In this document: positions 16,715 through 25,586 of the stretch, piece after piece
Layout of the letters: each line of letters opens with the position of its first letter
Position numbering within the stretch: the first letter of the stretch is position 1
Assembly: GCA_027492035.1 (NCBI GenBank)
Contig: JAOZFT010000001.1
Coordinates: 1 to 64,000, forward strand
DNA length: 64,000 nucleotides
Direction of reading: 5' to 3'
Source of the DNA: Thermoproteota archaeon
Lineage (GTDB): Archaea > Korarchaeota > JAOZGF01 > JAOZFZ01
The notes under the pieces: generated by a model
Seen by the model: the letters and a program-made list of their open reading frames with translations, nothing else
The model's database searches: none
Told to the model about the DNA's origin: nothing
Position numbers and translations under genes: made by a program

Positions 16715-19174
16715 CTACTTTCCTCTTTGTTGAATTTCCAGTTTACTGTTTCCTCCTTCCTTAAACACTTTTACATGGGTTTGAAACAAGGGGTTATTTT
16801 CAATATCCTCTAAGTGGGAAATAACCAAAACTTTTTCATACTGGTCACTTATTTCTTTCAAGGCTGCCAGAACACTTTCCCTGAATTCTCTGCTTAAAGG
16901 ACCGAAGCCTTCATCTATTATCAGGAACTTCGGCGGATTTATCCCTTTCAGAAGCGACAAAGTATTTATTATCCCTAACCTTAAAGCAAACCCTATAAGT
17001 ACTGTTTCACCCCCTGAATAGGTGGTTATGTCCCTTGCGTAAGTTTGGTCGATAACCAGGATCTTAACATTTCCGTTTTCATCTATTTCTATCTTTAGGT
17101 CTTTGTCGTCAAGAAACTGTGTCAAGTATTTCCTCGAATAAGTTTCAACATGAGAAAGATAAGTTTTTAACAAGTGGAGAGGCAGTCCCTTGTCGTGAAA
17201 AATTTGTCTGTACAGAATTTTGTATGCTTCCTTTTCCTTTTCCAACTTTAAAAACTTTTTTTTCTCTTTCAAAAGCTGCGTTTCAAGTTCATTTATTTTT
17301 TGCATTTCCTTCTGTAAACTGTTTTTCTTCTCTTGCAGAGTTTTTATTTCTCCATATATTTCTTTATTCTTCTCTGTTAACTCTTCCTCCTCCCTCCTTA
17401 TTTTTTCAAGTTCCTCCTTTAAAGTAGACAACTTCTTTTCTTCCCCTCTAACTTTTTCTTCGTCGACCTTTTTTGAAAGGGTTTCTATTGCTTGATTAAG
17501 TCTTTCAATGTTTTTTTGTAAAGCTCTTAATTCGCCTTCTGCTTTGTTTATTTCCTCATTTCTTTTCCGGAAATTGATTAGTTTTTCATTTAATTCGTTT
17601 ATTTCTTGCTTTATCTCTTGAAGAGAGACTTCCTTGTGAAGAAGTTGCCTTTTCAATTCATTTATTTCCGAGACCAGTTTCTCTGTTTCTTCTTTAACCC
17701 TTTTGATTTCCTCTTCTCTGCCTTTAATTTCTTCTTCCTCCTCTTTTAATTTAGTGAATTCGAAACTTATTTTTTCAATTTCTGAAAAACGTTCCTTTAA
17801 CACCTTTAATTCTCTTTTTGATTTTTCCAGTTTATTTTTTAGCACCGCCTCCTCTTTCTTACATTTCTCCATTTCCCTCACAATACCTGTTTTAATTTCT
17901 TCTCCCTTCTCTTTTGGAAGGTGGGAACCGCATAAAGGGCATTTTCTTGTTTCTTCTGATTCTTCAAGCAATTTTAGGTTTTGTTCTAGTTGTAAAACAA
18001 ATCCTCGTAACTCGTTAATTTTTTCTTGAATTCTTTCTTTTTCCTCTTCCTTTTCAGAAATTTTTTCTTTTATTTCCTTCTCTTTCTTTATTTCTTCTTT
18101 TATTCCTTTTATTTTACGTTTAATTGTTTCTAATTTGTTTTTTTCTTTTTCAAAAGTTTCAAGCAATTTCTGGTTGGCTTTCATAATTTCTTCTTTACTT
18201 TTTAATTCAGTAATTGCCCCATACTGTTTATTTAGTTTCTTTTCCCTTTCTTCTAAAGCTTTAATCTCAGTTTTCACTTTTTCTCTTTGTTCTAACACAT
18301 TTTTCAATTCTTTAATTCGTTTTTCCAGTTCATTCCTTTCTTTTTCGTTCTTTTCTAATTGGTTAAGCAGGTTTTTCAAGTTATGAACTTCTGAACTTAG
18401 TTTTTCATATTTAGTTTGTTTATCTAAGACTTCTTCCCTTTTCTTAGCTAATTCCTTTTCAATTTCCTTGATTTCAAACAATTTAGTATGTAGTTTCTGT
18501 TTCAGTTTCTTCATTTCTTCTTCAATTTCACTTTTCTTTCCTATTTCTTCCTCCATTTCTTTTATTTTCTTTTCTTTTTCCTGTAACGTGTTTTGGAGTG
18601 ACTTAAACCTGTCCCCAGCTTCCTCTTTTTCTTTCTTGAAAGATATTCCGAAAACTCTAAGGAATATATCCCTTCTTTCACTTGGTTGAAAATCTTTACT
18701 TATTAGTTCAGCTACTTCTCCTTGTCTCACAATGTTTGTCTGTTTAAAGGATCGGAAATCTAACCCTGTTATTTTCTCTATTTCTTTATCTACTGCTTTG
18801 ACGGAGTCAGCTACCAGTTTCAATCTGCCTGTATCCTTTATTTCGAAAAGCTGAGCTGTTGAAGGTTTATTTTTTATGCTGTAAATCTTTCTAACTACTT
18901 TATACCTTCTCTTGTTTACTTCGAAGTAAAGGTCAACCTTCGTTGCAACTTGGTTTGGAGGTATTAATTCCTTAGCGAAACTTTTGTCAAGTTGGCCGTA
19001 GGCTCTTCCAAACAATGCAAAGGTTACAGCGTCTATGAAGAAGGTTGTTTTACCGGCGCCTGTGGGCCCCTGAATAAAGACAGTTTTACCCACATTTTCT
19101 AAGTTAAATTCCTCCCTTTTAAACGTTGCTAAGTTCTCAACCCCTATTTTTTCAATAAACATCTCATAATTCAT
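16715..19174 (-). CDS. rad50: DNA double-strand break repair ATPase Rad50
   Basis: An 819-residue SMC-like ATPase. The N-terminal lobe has Walker A QGPTGAGKTTF (about residue 36). A very long Lys/Glu-rich coiled coil is broken near residue 410 by CPLC, the zinc hook through which two Rad50 molecules join. The C-terminal lobe has the signature TYSGGETVLIGFALRLG and Walker B FLIIDEGFGPLS. With Mre11 it forms the complex that tethers and opens DNA ends. The start overlaps the mre11 stop by 11 bases. It is the last gene of the nurA-herA-mre11-rad50 cluster. Confidence 0.98.
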   Translation of the reverse strand: MNYEMFIEKIGVENLATFKREEFNLENVGKTVFIQGPTGAGKTTFFIDAVTFALFGRAYGQLDKSFAKELIPPNQVATKVDLYFEVNKRRYKVVRKIYSIKNKPSTAQLFEIKDTGRLKLVADSVKAVDKEIEKITGLDFRSFKQTNIVRQGEVAELISKDFQPSERRDIFLRVFGISFKKEKEEAGDRFKSLQNTLQEKEKKIKEMEEEIGKKSEIEEEMKKLKQKLHTKLFEIKEIEKELAKKREEVLDKQTKYEKLSSEVHNLKNLLNQLEKNEKERNELEKRIKELKNVLEQREKVKTEIKALEEREKKLNKQYGAITELKSKEEIMKANQKLLETFEKEKNKLETIKRKIKGIKEEIKKEKEIKEKISEKEEEKERIQEKINELRGFVLQLEQNLKLLEESEETRKCPLCGSHLPKEKGEEIKTGIVREMEKCKKEEAVLKNKLEKSKRELKVLKERFSEIEKISFEFTKLKEEEEEIKGREEEIKRVKEETEKLVSEINELKRQLLHKEVSLQEIKQEINELNEKLINFRKRNEEINKAEGELRALQKNIERLNQAIETLSKKVDEEKVRGEEKKLSTLKEELEKIRREEEELTEKNKEIYGEIKTLQEKKNSLQKEMQKINELETQLLKEKKKFLKLEKEKEAYKILYRQIFHDKGLPLHLLKTYLSHVETYSRKYLTQFLDDKDLKIEIDENGNVKILVIDQTYARDITTYSGGETVLIGFALRLGIINTLSLLKGINPPKFLIIDEGFGPLSREFRESVLAALKEISDQYEKVLVISHLEDIENNPLFQTHVKVFKEGGNSKLEIQQRGK

Positions 19175-20390
19175 CCCCTACATGCCTAACTTTATCAATT
19201 ATTTCCTTTCCCTTCTTTATCACTAACTCAATCACTTCAGGGTTTGCTTTTCCTGACAGAGTTTTTTTGACATAGTCTTCAAAGGTTACTTCTATTTTCT
19301 CAGGTTCAGGAGAGGACTCTAATTTTTCAGGGGAAAGATATTCCCTTTTAATGAACCAGTAAAAGATGTTTTTCTCCGTCATTGCCTTATTTATTTCTCG
19401 AAGATTAAGCATTTGACCAGGTCCAAGTAAACATTTTAACCTTACAATTGATCCTTCCGTTACTTTTCTTCGACTCATTGTTTGAATTAATGCTTTAGAA
19501 GGATTGATGGAGTTATGTAGTTGAAAGTAACTTCCTTCTCCCTTACTTGGAAGAGTTAGCATCGGTCTACAGTTAAGTTTTTGAAACTTTAAAGCCAATT
19601 CTCCGTTTTGTTCAGTGAGGGAAATGAACCCCTTTTCCTCCTTTTCTTCACTGAAATCAATTCTTTCTACTGAACCAGGATAAACTGTCTTTTCTGACAG
19701 TTTCTGGCAGGCATGTATGTGTCCCATAGCTACATAATCTACATCGGCTTTCTCAAAAATTCCCCTGTTAAGTTTAACATCTTTCATAAACATTATTTTT
19801 TGTTCAGCTCCAGGCCTGGCTCCCTCAACCAAGAAATGTGCAACCACGACTACGTAGTCGGCTTCCCCTTTTTCAAGGTATTGTTTAACCCTTTCCTCAA
19901 TTGTTTTCCTATATTCTCTTTCATCCCTAAACTCAACAGGTGAGACATAAGGCAAAGCTATGAATTTAACTTTCCTATTTCTTTCCCTGTTTTCGAGAGT
20001 TACATAGCCTGATTTCCTGAAAAAGAAAAAATTCGGTGGTTTTGCTTGTTTCAAAGCCTCTAAGTATGTTTTTGTATAAGTTTTTGTTTTTGGTTGGTCG
20101 TGGTTCCCAGCTACAGCTACAGTCTTTACTTTGTTTTCACCTAATGTAGAAATTGTTTCTGCGAAGGCTGACAAGACATATCCTGAAGGCCTTAAGTTGT
20201 GGAAAATGTCGCCGGAAATTATTAAGTAATCAACTTTCTCCCTTATAGCGAAATCCCTTATTCTTTTCAAGTTTGACAAGAAGTCATCTACCCTTGCTTT
20301 TCTTTTCTCCCAATTTAAGAAAGGGGTTTCTAACAGAGTGGCTCCCAAGTGAAGATCAGCCGTGTGAACAATCTTTATGGACAAAGGCAT
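19164..20390 (-). CDS. mre11: DNA double-strand break repair nuclease Mre11
   Basis: A 408-residue metallophosphoesterase. Motifs are TADLHLGA (residue about 10), SGDIFHN, GNHDQP, VVVAHFLVEGA and MGHIHACQ, which bind the two manganese ions. The C-terminal third is the capping and Rad50-binding region. Mre11 is a single-strand endonuclease and 3'-5' exonuclease acting with Rad50, and NurA-HerA then resects the 5' strand. AAGGTGGG directly abuts the ATG at 20390, so the TTG six bases further in (20384) may be the true start; the difference is two residues. Confidence 0.97.
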   Translation of the reverse strand: MPLSIKIVHTADLHLGATLLETPFLNWEKRKARVDDFLSNLKRIRDFAIREKVDYLIISGDIFHNLRPSGYVLSAFAETISTLGENKVKTVAVAGNHDQPKTKTYTKTYLEALKQAKPPNFFFFRKSGYVTLENRERNRKVKFIALPYVSPVEFRDEREYRKTIEERVKQYLEKGEADYVVVVAHFLVEGARPGAEQKIMFMKDVKLNRGIFEKADVDYVAMGHIHACQKLSEKTVYPGSVERIDFSEEKEEKGFISLTEQNGELALKFQKLNCRPMLTLPSKGEGSYFQLHNSINPSKALIQTMSRRKVTEGSIVRLKCLLGPGQMLNLREINKAMTEKNIFYWFIKREYLSPEKLESSPEPEKIEVTFEDYVKKTLSGKANPEVIELVIKKGKEIIDKVRHVGDEL

Positions 20391-20422
20391 CCCACCTTAA
20401 TGCAACCTGTAAAAGGAAGGGT

Positions 20423-22102
20423 TTAATAATCTGGTGGTTCAATTTCTTCTTTTCTCCTTCTTTCACTGAACTCTTGTAGACAACTTTTTATCCCTTCTTT
20501 GTAGTTAAGTATTTCTAAAACAGCAGGTATGGTTATTGATTCACCGAAGACAAGCACTTCTTTCCTTTTAAGCCATTCAATTATTGGTTGAAACATTCTT
20601 TGAAACCTTAAACCTCTTGTACAGGCTTGAATGTCTGCTTCATCTGTTAGATTCATGATGAAAGAGTTCCAAAGCATTCCTCTAACGTCTTCATCTATTT
20701 GGGAAGGCCTTTGGTCAATTATGCACAGTACAACTCCTCTCTTTCTCAGCTCCCTCGCTATGTCCCCAAAGGGGGTCATGTAAAAGGTTTTAGGTCCTAA
20801 AAATTTATGAGCCTCCTCCAAAAAAATCACTAACCTATAAAAGGTTTTTTTACCCTTAAGCGACAACTCAACATATTTCTCCCACAATCTTCTAGCTACC
20901 ATGTTCGCTATCAACATATAAGCTATTTTGTTGTCTCCATACCTCCCGAAACTAACAATTACGCTTCTTCTCCCCTTCAAAATTTCATTAATTATTTCTT
21001 CGATTGAATCCTTCCCTTCAGTCCAGTCGATGAAATCCAGTTTCTTAAGTTTCCCTAGACGGGTTTTGCCTGCCTTAAATGATTGGTAGGCACCTATCCC
21101 CAACTTACCCTGTATCTTTGTAGCTATCTCCTCTTCTTCACTCGGGGAAGTTTCAGTTTTTCCACATAAGACCTCAAGCCAATTTTTACCGGTTACCTCC
21201 TGTATTATTCTTTTAAAACTTGTTAAATAAGCTAGGAAGGCAGGTGTTAAACCTAATGTTTCAGAAATTATTTCTATGTCTTCAACACATATTTTTCCAG
21301 GGTTCACCTTTAAAGTTTCCAGGTTCCGAGTTTCAGCTGTTTCTTTGTCAGGTGTTAAAATAAAGAATTGGTCCCTGAACACTTGGCCAACTCCCTTTGC
21401 GTAATCTCTCCCAACTTGATCCTTCAGCATTAAACCGTATTCACTATGCATGTCAAAAATTAAAAGTTTCAGTTTTCCCCCTTCACTTAACGACTTATTC
21501 GTTAAAATAATGAAGAAAGCTAATAAGTTGCCTAGAAAAGTTTTACCAGCTCCGCTTTTGCCAAAGATACCGAAAGATCCTCTAACCAATGTTTCAACGT
21601 TTAAGGGAATATATACCTTCTCCTCTTTCTCTATTAGTGGAAGTTTAGGTTTACCTAGAGGCCAACTGGTTAAATAATTAGGTTTCCCGTAGAAGAGATT
21701 TATTTCTTCCTGGAAAGGATAAATTACTGGTGCACAGTAGTCAGGGATAGAGTCAACTTGCTCCACTTCGCCTCTGTAAACAGCTAAAGGAGCAATATGT
21801 AAAACAGTGGGTAATGAACCACTGCTTCTTAACCCTTTCTCTGTCCTCTCCCTTATTTCAGAGGCCACTCTGTCCTTGTTTGTTTCCTTCCCTATAAAAG
21901 ATTCTAGAACGTTTGACCCCTTAAGTTCAATGTCTGAAACAACACCTAAAAACTTCGTCTCCTTCCTCACTCCCTTAATTAAAACCACAGACCCTACCTT
22001 TATTTCCTCAGCTGAAAAGTCCTTCAAAAGCCTACCTTGCAACCCCTTAGTTAAGTTCCCGCTCACTATCCTTGCAAAAAGGGTTTTAACTTCCCCACTC
22101 AT
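20423..22102 (-). CDS. herA: HerA hexameric DNA translocase
   Basis: About 559 residues. An N-terminal HAS-barrel (residues 1-75, with FARIVSGN and VGSVVLIKGV) precedes a FtsK/HerA-type RecA domain. Walker A is GKSGAGKTFLG near residue 183, and Walker B is VIFLEEAHKF near residue 425. LRKRGV and DQRPSQI follow as sensor and arginine-finger regions. HerA pumps DNA and works with the NurA nuclease to create 3' overhangs. The open frame extends to 22222, but the ATG at 22102 has TTGGAGG eight bases upstream and lies just after the previous gene's stop, so I use it. Confidence 0.96.
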   Translation of the reverse strand: MSGEVKTLFARIVSGNLTKGLQGRLLKDFSAEEIKVGSVVLIKGVRKETKFLGVVSDIELKGSNVLESFIGKETNKDRVASEIRERTEKGLRSSGSLPTVLHIAPLAVYRGEVEQVDSIPDYCAPVIYPFQEEINLFYGKPNYLTSWPLGKPKLPLIEKEEKVYIPLNVETLVRGSFGIFGKSGAGKTFLGNLLAFFIILTNKSLSEGGKLKLLIFDMHSEYGLMLKDQVGRDYAKGVGQVFRDQFFILTPDKETAETRNLETLKVNPGKICVEDIEIISETLGLTPAFLAYLTSFKRIIQEVTGKNWLEVLCGKTETSPSEEEEIATKIQGKLGIGAYQSFKAGKTRLGKLKKLDFIDWTEGKDSIEEIINEILKGRRSVIVSFGRYGDNKIAYMLIANMVARRLWEKYVELSLKGKKTFYRLVIFLEEAHKFLGPKTFYMTPFGDIARELRKRGVVLCIIDQRPSQIDEDVRGMLWNSFIMNLTDEADIQACTRGLRFQRMFQPIIEWLKRKEVLVFGESITIPAVLEILNYKEGIKSCLQEFSERRRKEEIEPPDY

Positions 22103-22130
22103 TATTAATTTTCCTCCAACACTTAAGCCT

Positions 22131-22781
22131 TCACCCAGAAACAATGTTCTCAATTGTTGACAGCACTTCCTGAAGCTTTTCTTCCCCATACCTTTCAGAA
22201 ACAATTTCTGTGATTCTTTCATAAATCTCCATTTTATAACCTAAACCTAATGACTCAGTTAAGTAAGGAAAGAAGGTTTCAAGGAAAGAAGTTACTTCGC
22301 TTGAGTTTAAGGAATTAATTAATAAAGGCAAGTAATTGATTTCAAGTTTTCCATTCCTGAAATGGAACTGTTTCACAAACTCTTTTGAAGGAATATAAGC
22401 TAAGTCATGAATTAAAGGTTTACGTCGCGGCAGCTTCTGGAAAAATGTTCCTTTCTCGAAGTAACCTACTGAAACACAGAAATAAATATCTATAAACCTG
22501 TCTTCTAAATCCGGGTACCTTTGAATTATTTCTTTCCTTGTAGCTTTCAAAGGAGTTGGAACAGAAGGTAAACCAGGTGAAGGAACCATTTCTGTCCCTG
22601 TAACGGCACCTACCACAATAAAGGATTCACAATTAACTACTATGAAGGAACCGTACTCAGGGGTAGTGTTAATTTTGTAGGATTGGACACTAAATGTTTT
22701 ATGGGTTGAAGAAACAACTTCTCCAAAAGCTTTTTGGTTGCCGCTGTACACCTGAACCCAGTCAAACTCGCTACTCTCCAT
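22131..22781 (-). CDS. Uncharacterised HerA-NurA operon protein, possible HAS-barrel
   Basis: A 216-residue protein between nurA and herA. I do not recognise a named family. The first half is beta-rich (FGEVVSSTHKTFSVQSYK, then YGSFIVVNCESFIVVGAVTG), which resembles the HAS-barrel found at the HerA N-terminus: two short strands, a PEYGSFIVV-type strand and a turn containing V-G-x-V. The second half is helical and charged. There is no nuclease or ATPase motif. Because HerA here already has its own barrel, this would be a second, free-standing one. Spacing of 26-28 bases to both neighbours supports one transcript and a role in the same machine. Confidence 0.7.
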   Translation of the reverse strand: MESSEFDWVQVYSGNQKAFGEVVSSTHKTFSVQSYKINTTPEYGSFIVVNCESFIVVGAVTGTEMVPSPGLPSVPTPLKATRKEIIQRYPDLEDRFIDIYFCVSVGYFEKGTFFQKLPRRKPLIHDLAYIPSKEFVKQFHFRNGKLEINYLPLLINSLNSSEVTSFLETFFPYLTESLGLGYKMEIYERITEIVSERYGEEKLQEVLSTIENIVSG

Positions 22782-22807
22782 TCCCCCCTAACCTCTTACA
22801 AAAAACT

Positions 22808-24025
22808 TTAAACTACCCCCTTAATTTTCTTTTCCTGTTTCTTTGAAAAAAGCAACCTCAAATTATATTTTTCATTCAGTAATTTGTTTACGTAACTTAA
22901 AACCCACCGTCTCTCTGCATTTTTTATTAAAGCCTGCTCATGAGCCCTCTCCAACAAGTAAGGGTAACCCCCACCTAAACCAGCCTGTCCAGCTACCACC
23001 GAATAAATTTGTTGGACATTAGCCGCCGCCCAAAGAGGGAACTCAACCCTGAAAACGTTTCTTTCCCCAGCTTTAAAATAAAAACCTGCAACTTCTAAGC
23101 TGTTCTCAGTTACAATCTTGTTCACGACTTTAAAAAGGGAACTTCTCCAGCTGTTACTTAATAAATAATTGAAAAGCAGTTTATCCTCTATTAACAATTT
23201 TTCGCACTCTAATTTCCTTTTTTCTTTCATGCACACGCTGCAAGATTTCTTTTCTTCACAAACAACTGCTCTTATTAAAGAAGCTGAAACAGCTGATGAA
23301 TTTGTGTAGAAAACACCTACAGGTATTATTTTTTTGTTCTTCATTTCTGTCCATGCTTTTTTCATGGCTTCAACAGTTTCCTTCCTTTCTTTTTCAGTTT
23401 TTGAAGCTAAATAGTTAACAGAGAAGCTTTCATCGAATAAAACATAGATTTCACTGCTTAACTCTTCCCTCAACTTGAATAAACTATTTTTTATTGTCTC
23501 TAATTCGCTTTCAACCCTTTTCCTCTGAATATTCCATAAGTAGTTTTCAGTTTCCCCTTCTCCAACAAAGTAAAAATAAGGCTCACTTTTCTCTATATGC
23601 CGCAATTTATCGCCGTAACTTATGAAAGTTAACCCTACATTAATTAAAAGAAAAGGAGGAGAGAAATGGACAGAAGGAGTTATTTCGCTAGTGTCAACAC
23701 CAGCTACACAGTAATTCTGCAAAACTTTTAAAGGCCATTTAACACCTTTCAAGGAGTAATTCTGCATGTCTGGCCTAGACCTGCAGAAAATCTTATTTTC
23801 CAGAAAAATTACGGTTTCACGGAATCTTGCTCTCCAACATGAGGAGTCTTTTTCTAAAACGTTATTTAAGGGTTTAAGATCCTCTACTTCAATTAAGTAG
23901 TTGAAAAGTTCCTGTAAAGAATCCTTTGAAGCTTTAACTTTACTTGCTAAAGAAACAATTCTTTCTAATATAATTTTTTGAACAAGTGGAACATTAAGCA
24001 ATTTAAAAAACCTCACTTTAAACAC
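22808..24025 (-). CDS. nurA: NurA 5'-3' nuclease
   Basis: A 405-residue protein with the NurA RNase H-like nuclease core. VAGVDTSEI (about residue 110) carries the first metal-binding Asp, and YVLFDESF (about residue 198) another acidic site. The C-terminal GGYPYLLERAHEQALI segment is typical, where family members have a conserved YP...A/D...A motif. NurA degrades the 5' strand during end resection together with HerA. A CxxC-rich stretch (CEEKKSCSVCMKEKRKLEC, around residue 255) could bind a metal; I am not aware of it as a standard NurA feature. It is the first gene of the minus-strand repair cluster. Confidence 0.92.
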   Translation of the reverse strand: MFKVRFFKLLNVPLVQKIILERIVSLASKVKASKDSLQELFNYLIEVEDLKPLNNVLEKDSSCWRARFRETVIFLENKIFCRSRPDMQNYSLKGVKWPLKVLQNYCVAGVDTSEITPSVHFSPPFLLINVGLTFISYGDKLRHIEKSEPYFYFVGEGETENYLWNIQRKRVESELETIKNSLFKLREELSSEIYVLFDESFSVNYLASKTEKERKETVEAMKKAWTEMKNKKIIPVGVFYTNSSAVSASLIRAVVCEEKKSCSVCMKEKRKLECEKLLIEDKLLFNYLLSNSWRSSLFKVVNKIVTENSLEVAGFYFKAGERNVFRVEFPLWAAANVQQIYSVVAGQAGLGGGYPYLLERAHEQALIKNAERRWVLSYVNKLLNEKYNLRLLFSKKQEKKIKGVV

Positions 24026-24383
24026 TCTTTAATTGCCTTATTAATTTTTCCCACCTTTAAAACCCACCTTAAAGGGAGGAAAGATTTATTTTTGTTCCTG
24101 TCCTTGCTGGTTAAAAGAGCAGATAATGGGGTTTCCGCTGCAAAAAATTTTAATTAACAAGGGTTTCTTGAAGAAAATGTTGAAAGAATAACTTTGTAGT
24201 TAAGAAAAACAGAAAAATTTTTAAAGGGAGCCGTTGAATAACTCTTCACGGCCTTTTTCTAAGGTAGCGACTTTCAAAAACCTTTTCTTTGATAATTCCT
24301 CAAAAAGAGTTGTTCATTGGTTTCCTTTATTCTTCTCTTACCTGTGAAAAAGGCTTAAACCGTGTTTAGAGGTGAAAGGTAAG
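24026..24383. other. Divergent intergenic region between nurA and csp
   Basis: 358 bases without a gene. It should hold the promoters of the repair cluster (minus) and of csp (plus). A TATA-like AAATTTTTAAAG lies at about 24215-24226, immediately before a strong hairpin at 24230-24252 followed by five Ts. Confidence 0.5.
24230..24258 (+). terminator. Bulged hairpin plus U-run upstream of csp (terminator, attenuator or sRNA end)
   Basis: GCCG(T)TGAA-TAACTC-TTCACGGC makes an eight-pair stem with one bulged T, followed by C and five Ts. No plus-strand gene precedes it for more than 7 kb. It may end a small RNA or act in the csp leader, about 125 bases before the csp start. Which one depends on where the transcript begins. 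Confidence 0.45.
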
Positions 24384-24584
24384 TTGACAACAGGCACCGT
24401 AAAGTTCTTCAACAGACGCAGAGGCTTCGGTTTCATTGTGCGAGACGACGGTGGAAGAGACGTATACGTCAACATAGTTGACGTTCAAGGAAGAACTCCT
24501 TTAAATGAAGGAGATAAAGTTCAGTTTGACATAGTAGAAGAGGAACGTGGACCTAGAGCTAAAAATGTTGTACTTGTGGAGTGA
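24384..24584 (+). CDS. Cold-shock domain protein (CspA family)
   Basis: A cold-shock domain protein of about 66 residues. It shows TGTVKFFNRRRGFGFIV, with the RNP-1 motif GFGFI, and the RNP-2-like VYVNI. Such small OB-fold proteins bind single-stranded RNA or DNA and melt RNA structure. The frame extends back to a GTG at 24372, but that GTG is itself part of GAGGTG, which lies nine bases before the TTG at 24384. The TTG start gives the usual short N-terminus. RNP-2 normally reads V/D-x-F-V-H; here the aromatic-His end is replaced by VYVNI. A hairpin terminator follows. Confidence 0.9.
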   Translation: MTTGTVKFFNRRRGFGFIVRDDGGRDVYVNIVDVQGRTPLNEGDKVQFDIVEEERGPRAKNVVLVE

Positions 24585-24622
24585 AGAAAACAAGGAAAAA
24601 TACTAAGAATTAATTAAAACCC

Positions 24623-24649
24623 GCCTTCTTTATTGAAGGCTTGTTTTTT
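24623..24649 (+). terminator. Terminator of csp
   Basis: GCCTTC-TTTATT-GAAGGC forms a perfect six-pair stem, followed by TTGTTTTTT. It lies 38 bases after the csp stop codon, so csp is probably a single-gene transcript. Confidence 0.75.
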
Positions 24650-24739
24650 ACTTGTCCCTATCTACTTTTCTATTTTTTTCTTTTTGAAGATGTTAATTTC
24701 TTTAGCAGCGGCACCTCCTTCCTACATCCTCAGTAGTTT

Positions 24740-24855
24740 TTATTGCTCCAATAACACATAAACTGTTTCCCTATCCTTCACAAAACCATCATAATCCATG
24801 TTTTACAAAATTGACAGCGTCTTTAGGCTTCAATCATATCTTCTACATAATTCTA
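24740..24855 (-). pseudogene. HEPN (HepT/DUF86) toxin remnant
   Basis: Reading the minus strand in shifting frames gives YVEDMIEA followed by a break and then MDYDGFVKDRETVYV, ending in a stop. This matches the pattern of HepT/DUF86 proteins (a YLEDI-x-EAI segment, then a Y-E-E-F-x-x-D stretch). There are in-frame stops and at least two frame changes, so it is dead. It lies directly downstream of the nucleotidyltransferase remnant, the usual order of MntA-HepT modules. Confidence 0.6.
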
Positions 24856-24868
24856 AAAATTCCTTTTT

Positions 24869-25130
24869 TATAGGTTTACAATTTCCTTCAGGATAATTTT
24901 CTCTACCCTTAGTTTTAAGATGCTCCTTTCAACTAAGCCTACCTTTAACACCTAGCTTTTCACTTAAGTAATTCCCTAAACCGGTGAAATCTAAAAGACT
25001 TAAACTTGCTGATTCCTTAAATTCAGCTAAGGCATCCAAGTCATTCCCCTTTTTCTCCTCGCCTCTAGTATAGGAGCCAAAGATGCCGATTGGTTCAACT
25101 TTAAACCTCTCTCTTAATAAGGTTTTTCAA
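24869..25130 (-). pseudogene. MNT nucleotidyltransferase (MntA-like) antitoxin remnant
   Basis: The minus strand encodes KVEPIGIFGSYTRGEEKKG and then NDLDALAEF. This is the GSxxRGE...(S/N)DxD signature of minimal nucleotidyltransferases, which AMPylate HEPN toxins. A TTG preceded by GAGGGGAG at 25130 looks like the old start, but a frame change follows within ten codons. Another frame change after YLSEKLGV gives a stop, after which EKIILKEIVNL continues in a further frame to its own stop near 24869. The module has decayed but is still recognisable. Confidence 0.65.
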
Positions 25131-25469
25131 CTCCCCTCAATTTCCCTTTTACTTCTTCTCCGTAATCTCTTTAATTTGCTGATGACTTTTCAATTTGTTG
25201 CCTCATTGTTTCTAGGAACTCTAAGACCCTCTCTTTCTCTGTAAGCCTCGTTATACTTATTGCTGAGCTACGGAAAAACTTGCGAAGTACTTGGCAAAGG
25301 AAAGAAGGAAACTGTCTAAGTAAAGGAAGAGTTTATTCAAAAATAAAAAGCTTATAAAAGTAAATGTTAAATTTTTTGGAACATTTTTTAGGTTATTGGA
25401 AACTTCTTGGAAAGCTGTGAAATTTTAAATACCTGTTGAAGTTATCATTAATTATTTGGTGAGTTCTTT
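25131..25469. other. Gene-free stretch upstream of the MNT remnant
   Basis: The minus strand reads ITRLTEKERVLEFLETMRQQ in one frame near 25185-25250, but this is closed by stops and has no recognisable start, so it may be another decayed fragment. AT-rich DNA at 25370-25440 could hold the promoter of the small gene at 25470. Confidence 0.4.
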
Positions 25470-25586
25470 ATGAGTTCGAAACATGTTTCAAAACAGGCTT
25501 TTAACCAAACAGTTAAGTTAAAGTTTAGGAGAAGGGTAGGTAGAGTTAAACGTGGGAAGAAATTGGGTGTAATCAGGAGTAAGTGA
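25470..25586 (+). CDS. Small, very basic 38-residue protein, unknown
   Basis: ATG at 25470 has GGTGAG six bases upstream. The product has 13 Lys/Arg residues out of 38 (KLKFRRRVGRVKRGKKLG in the middle) and no acidic residue, so it is a strong candidate nucleic-acid binder. Its TGA stop overlaps the GTG start of the next gene (GTGA), which argues that it is translated. I do not recognise it; it resembles neither a ribosomal protein nor a known antitoxin well enough to name. Confidence 0.6.
   Translation: MSSKHVSKQAFNQTVKLKFRRRVGRVKRGKKLGVIRSK

Noticed and set aside
17119-18689. Several long plus-strand frames rich in Ser, Phe and Leu
   Set aside because: They are antisense shadows of the Lys/Glu-rich Rad50 coiled coil.
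20423-22222. 599-residue form of HerA
   Set aside because: The extra 40 residues overlap the end of the upstream gene, and a much better ribosome site precedes the ATG at 22102.
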